This document shows positions 25,042 through 34,003 of a DNA stretch of 64,000 nucleotides, piece by piece. The stretch's first letter is position 1. The number at the start of each line of letters is the position of its first letter. The position numbers were made by a program, and so were the translations under genes. This DNA is from Acidobacteriaceae bacterium (GTDB lineage: Bacteria; Acidobacteriota; Terriglobia; Terriglobales; Acidobacteriaceae). The stretch spans positions 1 to 64,000 of the forward strand of contig JASHOC010000235.1 of the NCBI GenBank assembly GCA_030041305.1, read 5' to 3'. The notes beneath the pieces are model-generated. The model saw only the letters and a list, made by a program, of their open reading frames with translations. It made no database searches and had not been told where the DNA came from.

Positions 25042-25617
25042 TTGGGTACTGCTCAGGCGACGCGACCGGCCCCCGCTTCACGGGGTTTCGGTGGATATAG
25101 CGGATCACCTCCGGAAGGGCCTCTTCGCCGCCGAAAAAAAACAGGCTCTGCTGTCAATTTTCCCTGCGCCCGGCGACTAAGGGGTGAACGATCCAGTGCG
25201 CCAGGCAAGCGCTGCTGGACGCCAACCGAAGGAGGAGCGTACGAAACCATCTGTTTGGGATATTACGAGCGGGCACCGAGCAAGAGAGCGCGGTGTCAGC
25301 CAACGCGCCTCTATCTTTCGGACCCGTTCCGCTCCAAGGTTCTGCCAATAGGTTTTTTTCCCATCCTCGGTCTCGGCTTTTCTGTTCTCCTCGCCTTCAT
25401 GGTTGTGTCGCAGTCCTGCCAGGTCCTCACGCCAAACGCATCCCGTTTAGCCCAGTCGAGCGCCGTCGTAAGCGATCTATTTTCAGGCATCCACAGCCTC
25501 GCCACCCACTATGAGATGATCCTCACTGCCGTCTTCGCCATCGGCTCGGTCATCGGCTTAATCGTTTTCCTCTACTGCGCGGCCCGTCTCACCTGGACAG
25601 CCTTGAGGGCAAAATAG
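25042..25617 (+). CDS. Hypothetical protein with two membrane helices
   Basis: Only the last 95 residues look like a real protein. A helix (IGFFPILGLGFSVLLAFMVVS), a loop, and a second helix (ILTAVFAIGSVIGLIVFLYCAARL) ending in a positive cap suggest a small inner-membrane protein. The first half is arginine-rich and probably not translated. AAGGAGGAG lies at about 25220, so a start near 25240-25300 at a non-ATG codon is possible. No family recognised. Confidence 0.4.
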   Translation: MGTAQATRPAPASRGFGGYSGSPPEGPLRRRKKTGSAVNFPCARRLRGERSSAPGKRCWTPTEGGAYETICLGYYERAPSKRARCQPTRLYLSDPFRSKVLPIGFFPILGLGFSVLLAFMVVSQSCQVLTPNASRLAQSSAVVSDLFSGIHSLATHYEMILTAVFAIGSVIGLIVFLYCAARLTWTALRAK

Positions 25618-25780
25618 ACTGTTGCACTAGGCCCCTCCATAGATTGGCGCTGATGATTGCGTCTCACAAAGGACCCGATTTGAGACATACGGAATTTTCA
25701 TTTCACGATTTTCTCTCGAAGCGCGCGTAGCTCTCGCCCATATTTCGGGGCTCGCCCGGCTAAATGGTGCCAGGCTACTG

Positions 25781-26620
25781 TCATTTTTCCCTCTCATAAA
25801 CCGGAATGATTATCGCCGCTTGGACTGCCATATCAAACTCGCTCACGAAGGCTCTGGCGATAAATCCACGAGACTCGTTGATGTTACCGATATCGCTTCG
25901 GTACAGTAGCTCGCCGGTTCCGCAATCCGTGATGTTGATCTCAATGCTGGAACCGCTCGCTACTTGAATGCCGATGTCTTTCTTGCGAAAATCCTTCAGC
26001 GTTGCGTCGACTACGGCATCCGCCCCGAGGACCTTACATGCCTTCATTCGATCCGGATTCAAGGTCTCATCCTCCGAGAGACCGGCGGTTCTAAGCTTCT
26101 GCCGTACCTCCTCCAATCTGATAATCGGATAGTGCCCGTACCTCAAGTCGTCTTCAACTGCCTTGGCCAGCTTTTCGTCGACAGCGAGCCCGCCGCCTTT
26201 TGTCTCCCTTGCATCTTGCACGCTGACGATAGCCGTGAGACTTGGCTGGTCCTCGTCAATTTTTGGGTTGTGATAGACCTTAGCCTTTCGGGGATTCGCA
26301 CCCGCCTTGGTTAGCATCGTCACCGCGTCTGGGCACTTTAGCCGGTACTGTTTTTTGAGCCCGAACCTGGTTCGGGCAAGCGGGTAAACGTCTTGGGATG
26401 CGCGACTGAGAACGTCGAAGCCTGTGGCGTCTATTGCATTGACGTCGGTTCCCGCGTCAATCAGTGATTTCATTTTAGTTAAGTCACAGGAACTTGCAGC
26501 AGCTATCAACCGGCCGGTATCCGTCGTGGGTGCTTGCTTTGTCTTGGCTTCAGCTGTCCAGCCGAAGGCAGTTATAGAAGCCAGCAGAACCAGCATTGCA
26601 AACGCTCTTACCCTTGTCAT
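25781..26620 (-). CDS. Secreted ankyrin-repeat protein with a CsgG-like C-terminal domain
   Basis: A 279-residue exported protein. A signal peptide covers residues 1-25 (LLASITAFGWTAEA). One ankyrin-like repeat follows (CDLTKMKSLIDAGTDVNAIDATG) with a partial second (AVTMLTKAGANPRKAK). The C-terminal 150 residues (LRTAGLSEDETLNPDRMKAC, then VLGADAVVDATLKDF and TGELLYRSD) resemble the nucleotide-fold domain of CsgG/GNA1162-like envelope proteins. The domain match is by eye and tentative. Its start overlaps the upstream ASH-domain gene by 4 nt (ATGA), so they form an operon. Confidence 0.65.
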   Translation of the reverse strand: MTRVRAFAMLVLLASITAFGWTAEAKTKQAPTTDTGRLIAAASSCDLTKMKSLIDAGTDVNAIDATGFDVLSRASQDVYPLARTRFGLKKQYRLKCPDAVTMLTKAGANPRKAKVYHNPKIDEDQPSLTAIVSVQDARETKGGGLAVDEKLAKAVEDDLRYGHYPIIRLEEVRQKLRTAGLSEDETLNPDRMKACKVLGADAVVDATLKDFRKKDIGIQVASGSSIEINITDCGTGELLYRSDIGNINESRGFIARAFVSEFDMAVQAAIIIPVYEREK

Positions 26621-27117
26621 TTCTGAACTCCTTCGCCTTTCAATAGGACTTGTGACCTATGCATTTTTCTGTCCTTGGTAGTTCGGGACGCCACCAGGAT
26701 CTTCCCCGTGTGGCTGCCTGAATGTGGAGGCAAGAAGTCGACCGTTAGGGTAAATTCGGTGTTGGGGGGCATTGTCATTGGCAGCTTGACGGGAGACGAG
26801 AGTCGGAATCCGCCTGCCCGCACTTCCAATGTCTGAATCTCGGCGGGTGAGGAAGTCCCATTTGAAATGATGATCACATTCATGACCTGCTGAGTCACTT
26901 TCACTTTACCGAAATTCAGCTGTCGGGGCCCTACACTAAAAACGCCGGTGGGCGCTTTCATCGTCCTCAGTAAGACGGCCGAGGTTCCATTGAAAATACC
27001 TTGGCCCAAACCTGCGCCTGGGTTTTGTGCAATCGTCCCAGGTGAAATGGCGACGAGAATCACAGCGACGGACAGTTGGAGACCCGCGTTCAAGCTTGTG
27101 CCGCAGCGGGCATTCAT
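26617..27117 (-). CDS. Secreted ASH / choice-of-anchor-D type Ig-like protein
   Basis: A 166-residue exported protein. A hydrophobic signal (SVAVILVAISPGTIAQ) is followed by one Ig-like beta domain: VGPRQLNFGKVKVTQQVMN, then ISNGTSSPAEI and FTLTVDFLPPHSGSHTGKILV. This is the pattern of ASH/choice-of-anchor-D repeats, which usually mediate binding. The start is taken at 27117 because AAGGAG lies 6 nt before that ATG; the ORF track began 11 codons earlier. Translationally coupled to the ankyrin gene through an ATGA overlap. Confidence 0.7.
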   Translation of the reverse strand: MNARCGTSLNAGLQLSVAVILVAISPGTIAQNPGAGLGQGIFNGTSAVLLRTMKAPTGVFSVGPRQLNFGKVKVTQQVMNVIIISNGTSSPAEIQTLEVRAGGFRLSSPVKLPMTMPPNTEFTLTVDFLPPHSGSHTGKILVASRTTKDRKMHRSQVLLKGEGVQK

Positions 27118-27650
27118 GGGCATCTCCTTCTTGAGCGTCGAATAGCTCAAAATGTATCCCTATTCAGCGGTACTGTGATGGGCAGTCAGGCTTTCAACGG
27201 GATGCCCGCAAATGATACGCCGCATGACCAGAACCCGCAAGTGGTCTCATGTGGTATTTCCATCTTGGCGACGAGGTTACGGTCACGCTACTCCCAACTT
27301 CCCCGATGGTTCCAGGTTACTTGAAATTCTTGATTCCGAGCGCGTTCGAGAGTCTTCGTGGCCCGGAGACGGAGGCCGGGGCATCAGCTCATTCGTCGAA
27401 AAATGTCGCCGCAGTGCGGCTACCGCGATGGCGAAGACCGGCAGTACGGAGCCGATCACCTGAAAGTGGGCCGCTCCACCCTCTACTGGGTGCTGAACTG
27501 TTGAAGGGCGAAATGAGCTGTCCCATCATCGCTGTCGCCGATACCACAGGACCCTCCCGCGTCACCGCAGCACTTCCGACGAGGAGGGTGACGATGTTGC
27601 GCAAGAGACCCATTTTAATACCACCTCAGTGCGGTATCATCGCGAACATC
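27118..27650. other. Intergenic region, no supported gene
   Basis: This separates two divergent secreted-protein genes and should contain both promoters. A short minus-strand hydrophobic stretch (FQVIGSVLPVFAIAVAAL) may be a relic of a small membrane protein, but no convincing start was found. Confidence 0.35.
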
Positions 27651-28352
27651 ATGTACAGATTTGCCCCCTTTACGGTTGTTGGCGCGATAGTCTTCCTGCT
27701 TGTACCTTGCATTGGCTCGGCTCAACAATCCTTTCCGCTCGATTCCATCGATGGATTACGGCCTTATGATGTCACCGTTGAGGCGACAACCTATAAAGGC
27801 CGCAAAGCCGTTCGCGTGTTCCCAGAAAAGGCCGCCAACTTAGAACTGGTCACTCCGAAAAATGGAGAAGGTGGCGGAGTCGTTGTGCTTCCGGCGACAT
27901 TTCACGACGGCACGATTGAGGTAGAAGTCGCGGGAAAACCTCGCCAAGGAGCGTCGTCGGACGCGCGAGGATTCGTTGGTGTGGCGTTTAGGGTTGCTGA
28001 TAATCCAACTCAGTACGAATGCTTCTACATTCGCCCGACAAACGGTCGCGCCCCCGACCAACTGCGGCGGAATCATTCTGCACAGTATATTTCCATGCCG
28101 GAGTACGAGTGGTCACGGCTTCGGCAAGAAACTCCCGGCGTCTACGAGTCATATGTTGACCTGGTTCCAGGCGAGTGGACAAAAATCAAAATTACAGTAA
28201 GGGGCCCAAAGGCAGAGCTATATGTCAATGGTTCCACACAGCCGGTGTTGATTGTGAACGACCTGAAGCATGGCGACAGCAAAGGCGCTGTTGCTTTGTG
28301 GATTGGGTTAGGAACAGAGGGCTATTTCAGCGATTTGCAGATATCAGAGTGA
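27651..28352 (+). CDS. Secreted LamG/concanavalin-A-like domain protein
   Basis: A 233-residue exported protein with a signal peptide at residues 1-24 (VVGAIVFLLVPCIGSAQQ). The mature part has the beta-sandwich pattern of LamG/DUF1080-type domains: HDGTIEVEVAGKP, FVGVAFRVADNPTQYECFYIRP, EWTKIKITVRGPKAELYVNG and GAVALWIGLGTEGYFSDLQI. Such domains bind or sometimes cleave carbohydrate. No catalytic residues can be assigned. The start at 27651 gives a proper signal; the ORF-track start 402 nt upstream would not. A small hairpin follows the stop. Confidence 0.7.
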   Translation: MYRFAPFTVVGAIVFLLVPCIGSAQQSFPLDSIDGLRPYDVTVEATTYKGRKAVRVFPEKAANLELVTPKNGEGGGVVVLPATFHDGTIEVEVAGKPRQGASSDARGFVGVAFRVADNPTQYECFYIRPTNGRAPDQLRRNHSAQYISMPEYEWSRLRQETPGVYESYVDLVPGEWTKIKITVRGPKAELYVNGSTQPVLIVNDLKHGDSKGAVALWIGLGTEGYFSDLQISE

Positions 28353-28368
28353 TGTGGCGTTCATGACC

Positions 28369-28386
28369 CACAAAGGACCCTTTGTG
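28369..28386 (+). terminator. Short hairpin after the LamG-like gene
   Basis: CACAAAGG and CCTTTGTG pair perfectly around a 2-nt loop, 17 nt after the stop. No T run follows, so an intrinsic terminator is only possible. A related motif (TCTCACAAAGGACCC) occurs near 25661 without the second arm. Confidence 0.35.
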
Positions 28387-28442
28387 AGACGGTCTCTCAG
28401 CTACTCGGCGTGTCGTTCGCCCAAATATAGCCAACCAGATAG

Positions 28443-28596
28443 CCTAACCCGGCGTAGCCGGAACCAAAACCTGGCATTTTCCCGAAAGTTGGAGCCTTTG
28501 AAAAAATGCCGAAATCCCGCATGAATACTGACCGAAACGTACATCGCCAGAAATATTCTGCGCAAAATGTGCAGGATTCAAATGGATAGGTACTAA
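28443..28596 (-). repeat. 154-bp dispersed repeat, copy A
   Basis: Read on the minus strand this runs from TTAGTACCTATCCATTTG to CCGGCTACGCCGGGTTAGG. It is identical over all 154 bp to copy B (36566-36719, plus strand) and the same length as the diverged copy C (43867-44020). Internal pairs (GGCATTTT/AAAATGCC, CCGGC-TAC-GCCGG) suggest a folded RNA or DNA. It supplies the last 50 codons of the small membrane-protein ORF. Confidence 0.85.
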
Positions 28597-28851
28597 TAGG
28601 ATTGCAGCCAATGCGACCACCCTCCCAGAACTATTGAATCCTCGAATGTGAAGGTATAATGAAGAACCCAAAAAGGGCAGCCCAAAGCAGAGGCATACTT
28701 TGCCAATGAGCGTTGGATTTATAAGCCGTACGTCTGCTGGCTTCCCGGCCCGTACCAAGAACGTGGCTCGAAACGCCCCATAGCAAAAAGCAATCGTGAG
28801 CAACCCGCTGACGAACATAACTGCATGGACGGCAATGATTACAGCAAACAT
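28444..28851 (-). CDS. Small membrane protein whose tail is repeat-derived
   Basis: A 135-codon frame. The first 85 residues look like an integral membrane protein with three helices (VIIAVHAVMFVSGLLTIAFC, VCLCFGLPFLGSSLYLHI, VVALAAILLVPIHL). The remaining codons lie inside the 154-bp repeat copy A, so the insertion probably replaced the original C-terminus. No family recognised. It may be a truncated gene that still makes a protein. Confidence 0.45.
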   Translation of the reverse strand: MFAVIIAVHAVMFVSGLLTIAFCYGAFRATFLVRAGKPADVRLINPTLIGKVCLCFGLPFLGSSLYLHIRGFNSSGRVVALAAILLVPIHLNPAHFAQNISGDVRFGQYSCGISAFFQRLQLSGKCQVLVPATPG

Positions 28852-28976
28852 GTCCAGGAATCGGCGGCCCGCTACTGACCGCTCAATTTATTATGTCTCA
28901 CGTTATCAGGGTCGGCCCAAAAGAAAACTGACCCGGCCCTCGCAAAGGAACTCTGTCGGAAATCCCGAAATTTACC

Positions 28977-29498
28977 CTATTTGGGAGTCGGGTGTTTGAC
29001 GTTGAGCACATAAAAGATGTTTTCGTCGGGAGCCCCATCAGGCCAGACTTTCTCCTCTTTATGGGTAAAAACGAAGCCATGCTTTTGATTTGCATGCTTG
29101 GAGGAGAGATTTGAGGCGCGATGGGAAACGATTATGGTTTCTATTGTGGGGTGTCCCGTTGCCCACGCTATTCGTGTCTGATACATCATCTTCGAATAAC
29201 CCCTTCCTCGGATTCGCGGTTCAAGCCACGAACCCCATAGAACTGCTCTTCTCTTTGTTGGGTCGCCTCGATCAACCGCAATTCCGGTCATGCCGATAGG
29301 TGCGGCATCATCTTCATACACTAGGAAGATGGCGGTATCGTCTGTCTGAAGCCAGCTTTTCCATTCGGCTTCGGTCATCGCAGCTTCTTTTTGATAGTTA
29401 GAGCCAAATACCCCAGGATCGGACTGAAGGGCTTTGAGGCGCATTGAACGCAGGTCTTGCCAATCATTTTCTGTTATCCGTTTGATGGAGACACTCAA
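28977..29498 (-). CDS. GNAT family N-acetyltransferase
   Basis: A 173-residue acetyl-CoA-dependent acyltransferase. The N-terminus is ITENDWQDLRSMRLKALQSDP. Beta-4 reads AVLWGSWLEPRIRGRGYSKMM, giving the acetyl-CoA pyrophosphate loop RxxGxG, and the C-terminal part is SNLSSKHANQKHGFVFTHKEE. The FGSNYQKEAAMTEAEW segment is typical of GNATs of unknown substrate. The start at 29498 is a TTG without a clear ribosome site, so the true start could differ slightly. Confidence 0.82.
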   Translation of the reverse strand: MSVSIKRITENDWQDLRSMRLKALQSDPGVFGSNYQKEAAMTEAEWKSWLQTDDTAIFLVYEDDAAPIGMTGIAVDRGDPTKRRAVLWGSWLEPRIRGRGYSKMMYQTRIAWATGHPTIETIIVSHRASNLSSKHANQKHGFVFTHKEEKVWPDGAPDENIFYVLNVKHPTPK

Positions 29499-29656
29499 TT
29501 TAAGTCACCGTGAAAGTGGTTGATGAGAAGACGATAGCAGCGAGGTGCGGAGCAAGGGAAGGGCGAAACCTGCCGGGGGGCTGTTGAAACAATGGCTCTG
29601 TGGAAGCGTCTGTTTTGCTGCCACGTTTCAAACTGCTCTAAGCGTAGCGCGAATTC

Positions 29657-30060
29657 TCAAATTTTGCCCTTTATGAAATATGGTGCTCCAGGAACTGCGG
29701 ACCATGGGGCACCCGGAGTTCCTCTTCCGAACGAAACTTCCTTTCGCCTCGGCAGGTAATCCTTGGCGGCCCGGCCCGCGTAATCGCGGAGTTTGCGCTG
29801 GTCGGCACTGAGAGCGCCCGGATCGCGGTCGAGCAGCCACAGCGGGTCGGGGTTTAGAGTGACCCTGGCGGCCTCGCCCTGGCCCAAGTTCTGAAGCGTA
29901 CGGAACAGGTTCCACGCAGAGATGAAGGTATCCGGGTGCTCGGGCCCGAACACGGCGGCGGATTTCGAGCGCCTCTTCCTGCGGCTAGCGCACCCCGGCT
30001 AAATCGTCGTCGCCCGAAAAGGTCAACACCGTATACGGGGTATCGGGCCCAGAGCACGGC
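29657..30060 (-). pseudogene. Frameshifted TPR-repeat protein fragment
   Basis: One minus-strand frame reads FGPEHPDTFISAWNLFRTLQ, then NLGQGEAARV: a tetratricopeptide repeat of the kinesin-light-chain type found at the C-terminus of many NB-ARC proteins. Just upstream, in another frame, GPDTPYTVLTFSGDDDLAGVR is a degraded earlier repeat ending in a stop. The repeats are offset by frameshifts. This may be the far end of the same lost gene as the NB-ARC relic at 22.1 kb, or of a relative. Confidence 0.6.
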
Positions 30061-30240
30061 GGCGATTTGCATACGCCTCTCAAGCAGTTTAGCCAGACTC
30101 CGCATGTTATCGTGTTTTGAGAATTGAATTCCCTGGTCTGCGAGGAAGAAACTTGGCGCTGAATTGGTCGACGTCGACGGGCCGGAGCCGAAAGGCGAGG
30201 AAAGCGTCATCGCGATTTGTCATTGGCGCGGAGAAGGGTG

Positions 30241-31623
30241 ATGGCGAAAAAGGGCAAGGATCTCCTTTTTGATCGATATTCACTAGGGCGGGTCTTGGGT
30301 GAGGGGTACTTCGGGCTCGTGTATCTCGCCCGGGATAATGTGCTGGGCCGAGACATTGCCATTAAAGCGCTCAAGCGCGAGTTTGTAAAAGATGCGGAAG
30401 TCCTGAGGAGGTTTGCGAACGACGCACGCATCGCTGCTGCTGTCGGCCACCCGAATATCGTGGTTGTTTACGACCTTCTCCCCGCTGAGGGGCCCCGCTA
30501 CATCATGATGGAATATCTGCCGAACGGCACCCTTCAGACTCTGCTGGAAAGGCGTGGGAAGATGCCGGTTGCGGAAGCGGTAGATGTTGGACTCTCGATA
30601 GCCCGAGCGCTGAAAACTGTTCATGGCAAAGGGGTCGTGCATCGTGACATCAAGCCGAGCAACATCCTTCTCGGTGACGACGGCTTGATCAAGCTCGCAG
30701 ATTTCGGCATCGCGCATCTTCCCAAATCGTACGGCGGAATGGGCGTCACGCGGTTGGGGCAGCCTCATCCATGTACGCCGACCTATGCTTCTCCAGAACA
30801 AGTTTGCGGCTCCCCACTCGACGGCCGCTCAGACCTGTACACGGTCGGGGTGCTCCTTTATCAACTGGTCACGGGGTCATTCTATTTTGACCTAAATCGA
30901 TACCCGGATGCTGCGGACTGCTTCAGTGCCGTTCTTCACCATCAACCGGTTTCCCCGAGAAATTTGAATGAAGAGATACCGGCGCTTCTGGACCAGATCA
31001 TCATGCGGCTGCTTCAAAAGTCACCGGACAGCCGCTACCAAGACGCGGTTGCGCTGGTTAGGGATCTGGAGAGGCTGTTTCCGTCAAGTCCTCACGATCT
31101 TCATGGAACGATAATTCCCAAGATCATCACGGTGAATACTACAGCCCAACGTGAGGGCGGGGCGATCCGCCACCGTATTCGCGTTGAAGCGAGAAACGAC
31201 GGCGACAAGGCTGCTTTGTGGAGCGGACTCACGGTGAACCTCCCTGTTATATCCACTCGCGAAGAAGTGGAAAGCTGTGAGCTAAGCGTGTGGAGTTCGC
31301 GTAAGGGTGACATTGCCCGTCGCGCTCCGGGCGATAGTTTTTATGGATTTAGGGGCGATGGGACATTTGGCGAGATGCCCGCGACTTGTCTGTTCGTGGA
31401 GACGCCGTCGAGTGCCTGGACGCCAGGGGAATACTTGTCGTTGGAAGTGTCGTTCGTAACAACCAAGCCTGAGTGTGAGGCGCATGTCCGTGCGTGGGCA
31501 TCATGGGAGACAAATGGTGAGACAAAAACCAAGGGAGACCCTGAATGGTCGAGAGAGTGTTTGCGGGACCAGCAAAGGATCCCAGCTTACAAGGCCTCGA
31601 TCTCATTGCCACCTGAATGCTAG
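30241..31623 (+). CDS. Serine/threonine protein kinase (Hanks type)
   Basis: A 460-residue cytoplasmic kinase. The kinase domain (about residues 12-275) has a glycine loop GEGYFGLVYLARD, catalytic Lys in DIAIKALK, the catalytic loop VHRDIKPSNIL, DFG in LADFGIAHL, an activation segment ending YASPEQ, and a late SRYQDAVALVRDLE. The C-terminal 180 residues are beta-rich and Ig-like (IRHRIRVEARNDGDKAALWSGLTVNLP), not a PASTA or membrane region, so the kinase is soluble. The start is set at 30241 where AGAAGGG precedes ATG. No phosphatase or obvious substrate is adjacent; its neighbours are defence-type relics. Confidence 0.9.
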   Translation: MAKKGKDLLFDRYSLGRVLGEGYFGLVYLARDNVLGRDIAIKALKREFVKDAEVLRRFANDARIAAAVGHPNIVVVYDLLPAEGPRYIMMEYLPNGTLQTLLERRGKMPVAEAVDVGLSIARALKTVHGKGVVHRDIKPSNILLGDDGLIKLADFGIAHLPKSYGGMGVTRLGQPHPCTPTYASPEQVCGSPLDGRSDLYTVGVLLYQLVTGSFYFDLNRYPDAADCFSAVLHHQPVSPRNLNEEIPALLDQIIMRLLQKSPDSRYQDAVALVRDLERLFPSSPHDLHGTIIPKIITVNTTAQREGGAIRHRIRVEARNDGDKAALWSGLTVNLPVISTREEVESCELSVWSSRKGDIARRAPGDSFYGFRGDGTFGEMPATCLFVETPSSAWTPGEYLSLEVSFVTTKPECEAHVRAWASWETNGETKTKGDPEWSRECLRDQQRIPAYKASISLPPEC

Positions 31624-31862
31624 CGTTTCGGCCAGGCGATGACAATGCGCGCGAGGGAGGAACTGCGGATCACGGACTTGTCCACGGACTAATTTACGGT
31701 GACTCCACTTCCAAGGCTCGTTGGGTTGGGGCTATTGTGAGGCATCCAGGTCACTTGGACCTCGGCGCGGAAGTCGAGATATCATCAAGAGGCGCGTCGG
31801 GAAGATCTGCCGCAAGCTGGGCGCGCGGAACTGGGCACAGGCTGCCATGAAGTTCGCGGATT

Positions 31863-32399
31863 CTAAGGTTTGAAGGACAGCCGGATATTGTCCAGGTCTC
31901 GCGGCGTGAGTGACCTCGCGAGTTGTGTTTCGAATTGCCTGCGCAATGATTCACAGCGAAGAAAGAAGCGAGCGTAATCATAGTCATGTTCCCGCAGCGG
32001 CGGGAGCTTCCGACCCACAGGCGAGGTGAGCCGGGAAATAGCTCTTTGTGCGCGTGAATCGTAGATGTAGAAGCGCTCCGGGAAATGAAAATGCAGGTAC
32101 TTGGAGGCGAGGGATCGTTTTTCAACTCCGGAGATGGCGGTGAACAGGTCCATAACCCGCTTGTGAATCTCAAGGTGCATCGAAAGGTCGTCCTCTTTGT
32201 CGCTGCGGATCTCACCAAACCACGCGTCGATCGCGGAATTGCGGATCTTGGGAGCGACCTCGCACTCGTAGAAGCTGTCTACGTCGGAATTGTCGGGGCT
32301 TGGGCGGCGTTCAACTGCGGCTCCGTAGGAACGTCCAATCAGCCATATTTTCCCGACGATAATTCCGTCCGCCTTATGGTCCGGGTTCTCGCGGCACAT
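31863..32399 (-). CDS. Conserved hypothetical protein, probably N-terminally truncated
   Basis: A 178-residue frame with IIVGKIWLIGRSYGAAVERR, EVAPKIRNSAIDAWFGEI and ASKYLHFHFPERFYIYDSRAQ, a pattern I associate with an uncharacterised helical family. In frame upstream of the first ATG the similarity appears to continue (HRRIRRTWPLDD) back to a TGA 45 nt earlier. Before that TGA the same frame reads NWQFDCASAYLDRAIEPYGF. Either a nonsense mutation has removed the N-terminus, or two genes abut. No function can be given. Confidence 0.55.
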   Translation of the reverse strand: MCRENPDHKADGIIVGKIWLIGRSYGAAVERRPSPDNSDVDSFYECEVAPKIRNSAIDAWFGEIRSDKEDDLSMHLEIHKRVMDLFTAISGVEKRSLASKYLHFHFPERFYIYDSRAQRAISRLTSPVGRKLPPLREHDYDYARFFLRCESLRRQFETQLARSLTPRDLDNIRLSFKP

Positions 32400-32636
32400 G
32401 TCGTCCAGCGGCCATGTTCTTCTGATTCTCCGATGCGCTGTTCAGGACCCTGGGGCAACTTCAAAATCGAACCCATACGGCTCAATCGCACGATCAAGAT
32501 AGGCGCTTGCACAATCGAATTGCCAGTTCGTCTTCCTCTTGGCGGCGGTAAACCGCCGCAGAACGCAGCCGGGCGCTTCGGGCGGCGCATGCGCTCGGCG
32601 GAGTGACGCATTCGGTGGCTGCCCGCTGGCGCGGAC

Positions 32637-32903
32637 TTAGCTATGGCCGCCAGGAAATGAAAGCTTTCCCAGCATCCTACTGCGTACGTCGGTCTGGCCG
32701 CTGCCCGCTGATAGGTTGTCCGACCAATTGTCATTGTGGGCGGATAGGGCGAGGTCTCGTGTAGCAGCCCGCTCACTGCATGCGTCGGCCAAGCACTCAA
32801 TGCAGGTGTTGGCGCACCCGGGCGGCTTGGCCCCAAGAAGGCGCTGAGCATTGAACTCGAAGGCTTCACCGGTTTCAAGGTGGCAAAGAATCTGATCAAG
32901 CAC
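32637..32903 (-). CDS. Possible small cysteine-containing protein
   Basis: An 88-residue frame with a GTG start and GTGAGG upstream. The middle contains CANTCIECLADAC, spacing that could bind zinc. No family recognised, and the composition after residue 50 is nondescript. Marginal call. Confidence 0.3.
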   Translation of the reverse strand: MLDQILCHLETGEAFEFNAQRLLGAKPPGCANTCIECLADACSERAATRDLALSAHNDNWSDNLSAGSGQTDVRSRMLGKLSFPGGHS

Positions 32904-33097
32904 TATCTAATTCCTCACCGTTAATCTGGCGATGAGGGCGGATATTGGCGAAGATCATCCCGAAGAAATGTAACTGAAGGCGCAGAACTCGTACCGGCGG
33001 GTGGCAGAAATCCGACGGACGGACACCGCGAAAGAGGCGTAAAGGAGGTTTTACGATTTCAGCAATTGCAGGCGGCGATGTGCGAAAAACGGGTCTT

Positions 33098-34003
33098 CTA
33101 TGCAGCATGGGGGTCCTCAATCTGAAACTTCAGCGTAGATAATTTTGTGTTGGCTTCTACGTATTCGTCGCCGATCGTAGTCAGAAAGCTGCAACTTCCT
33201 GCATTCACTTCTGGCGGTCCGAATTGGATCACCGCTTGATGGGTCAAAACTCCGATGGGTTCTCCCTGAAGCGTTTCCCATCCGAAAAAATGCAAAGGCC
33301 ACGGGATTTCAAATGGATTGATGTATAGTATCTGAACAAGAGAGGCGGCATTTCCAATTGAGTATTGCACAATGATCTTCGACGGATAAGGATTTGTAAC
33401 TCCAGGGATCAGGTCACCGTCTTTGAAGCACAACGCGTTGTATCGCCTAACACCAAACATCGAGCACTCCAGCCGAAGGGCTCCGTACGGAGGGATTGCG
33501 ACAGTCATGCTCTGGGTCTGGTCGAGAACTACACCGGCTGCGAATCGGGCGCTTACAAACCCCTGAGATTCCGAAGTGTAGTTTACCAATGCAAGTTCGT
33601 AGCCCCCGGATATGCTCGTGAACACACAGTTTCCTTGATATGGGCCGAGTATAACATGGTTGCTCAGGTTTGATTGATGACTCAAAGCTGTCCATTGGTC
33701 TCCCGGAACGATCTCCCAACAAGACAGATACCATTCTTGCATTTCGTCAGTTACGTTCTTGAAGGTATAGTGACCGCCTTCGATGTAATCAGTGCGGCCC
33801 ATGTGTTGCGAAAGAAGATAGTTGCTCTGTCCGTCTGGACCGTTATGAGTTATTACAAGGCCGTTTTGCCGTGGGGTCTTATCGTAGGACCAGACAAATA
33901 GTACACTCCCAAGCGGCGGAAGCAGGAATTTAATGGCATTGTGAAAATTGATTGGTGTGACGATGTTCGCTGGGTTTAGGCCGGATGGCGGCGGAACAGG
34001 CAT
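33098..34003 (-). CDS. Hypothetical beta-rich protein
   Basis: A 301-residue protein preceded by a strong Shine-Dalgarno (TTGGAGG, 7 nt before the ATG). It has no signal peptide. It is rich in aromatics and short beta-like segments (KFLLPPLGSVLFVWSYDKTP, GNCVFTSISGGYELALVNYT, KIIVQYSIGNAASLVQILYI), with a Pro-rich N-terminus. Base composition is lower in GC than the flanks. Nothing close was recognised. The ribosome site and clean 300-codon frame make it a confident gene of unknown function. Confidence 0.7.
   Translation of the reverse strand: MPVPPPSGLNPANIVTPINFHNAIKFLLPPLGSVLFVWSYDKTPRQNGLVITHNGPDGQSNYLLSQHMGRTDYIEGGHYTFKNVTDEMQEWYLSCWEIVPGDQWTALSHQSNLSNHVILGPYQGNCVFTSISGGYELALVNYTSESQGFVSARFAAGVVLDQTQSMTVAIPPYGALRLECSMFGVRRYNALCFKDGDLIPGVTNPYPSKIIVQYSIGNAASLVQILYINPFEIPWPLHFFGWETLQGEPIGVLTHQAVIQFGPPEVNAGSCSFLTTIGDEYVEANTKLSTLKFQIEDPHAA

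Noticed and set aside
31617-31850. 77-codon plus-strand ORF overlapping the end of the kinase gene
   Set aside because: No ribosome site, no recognisable domain, and a shadow-like composition.
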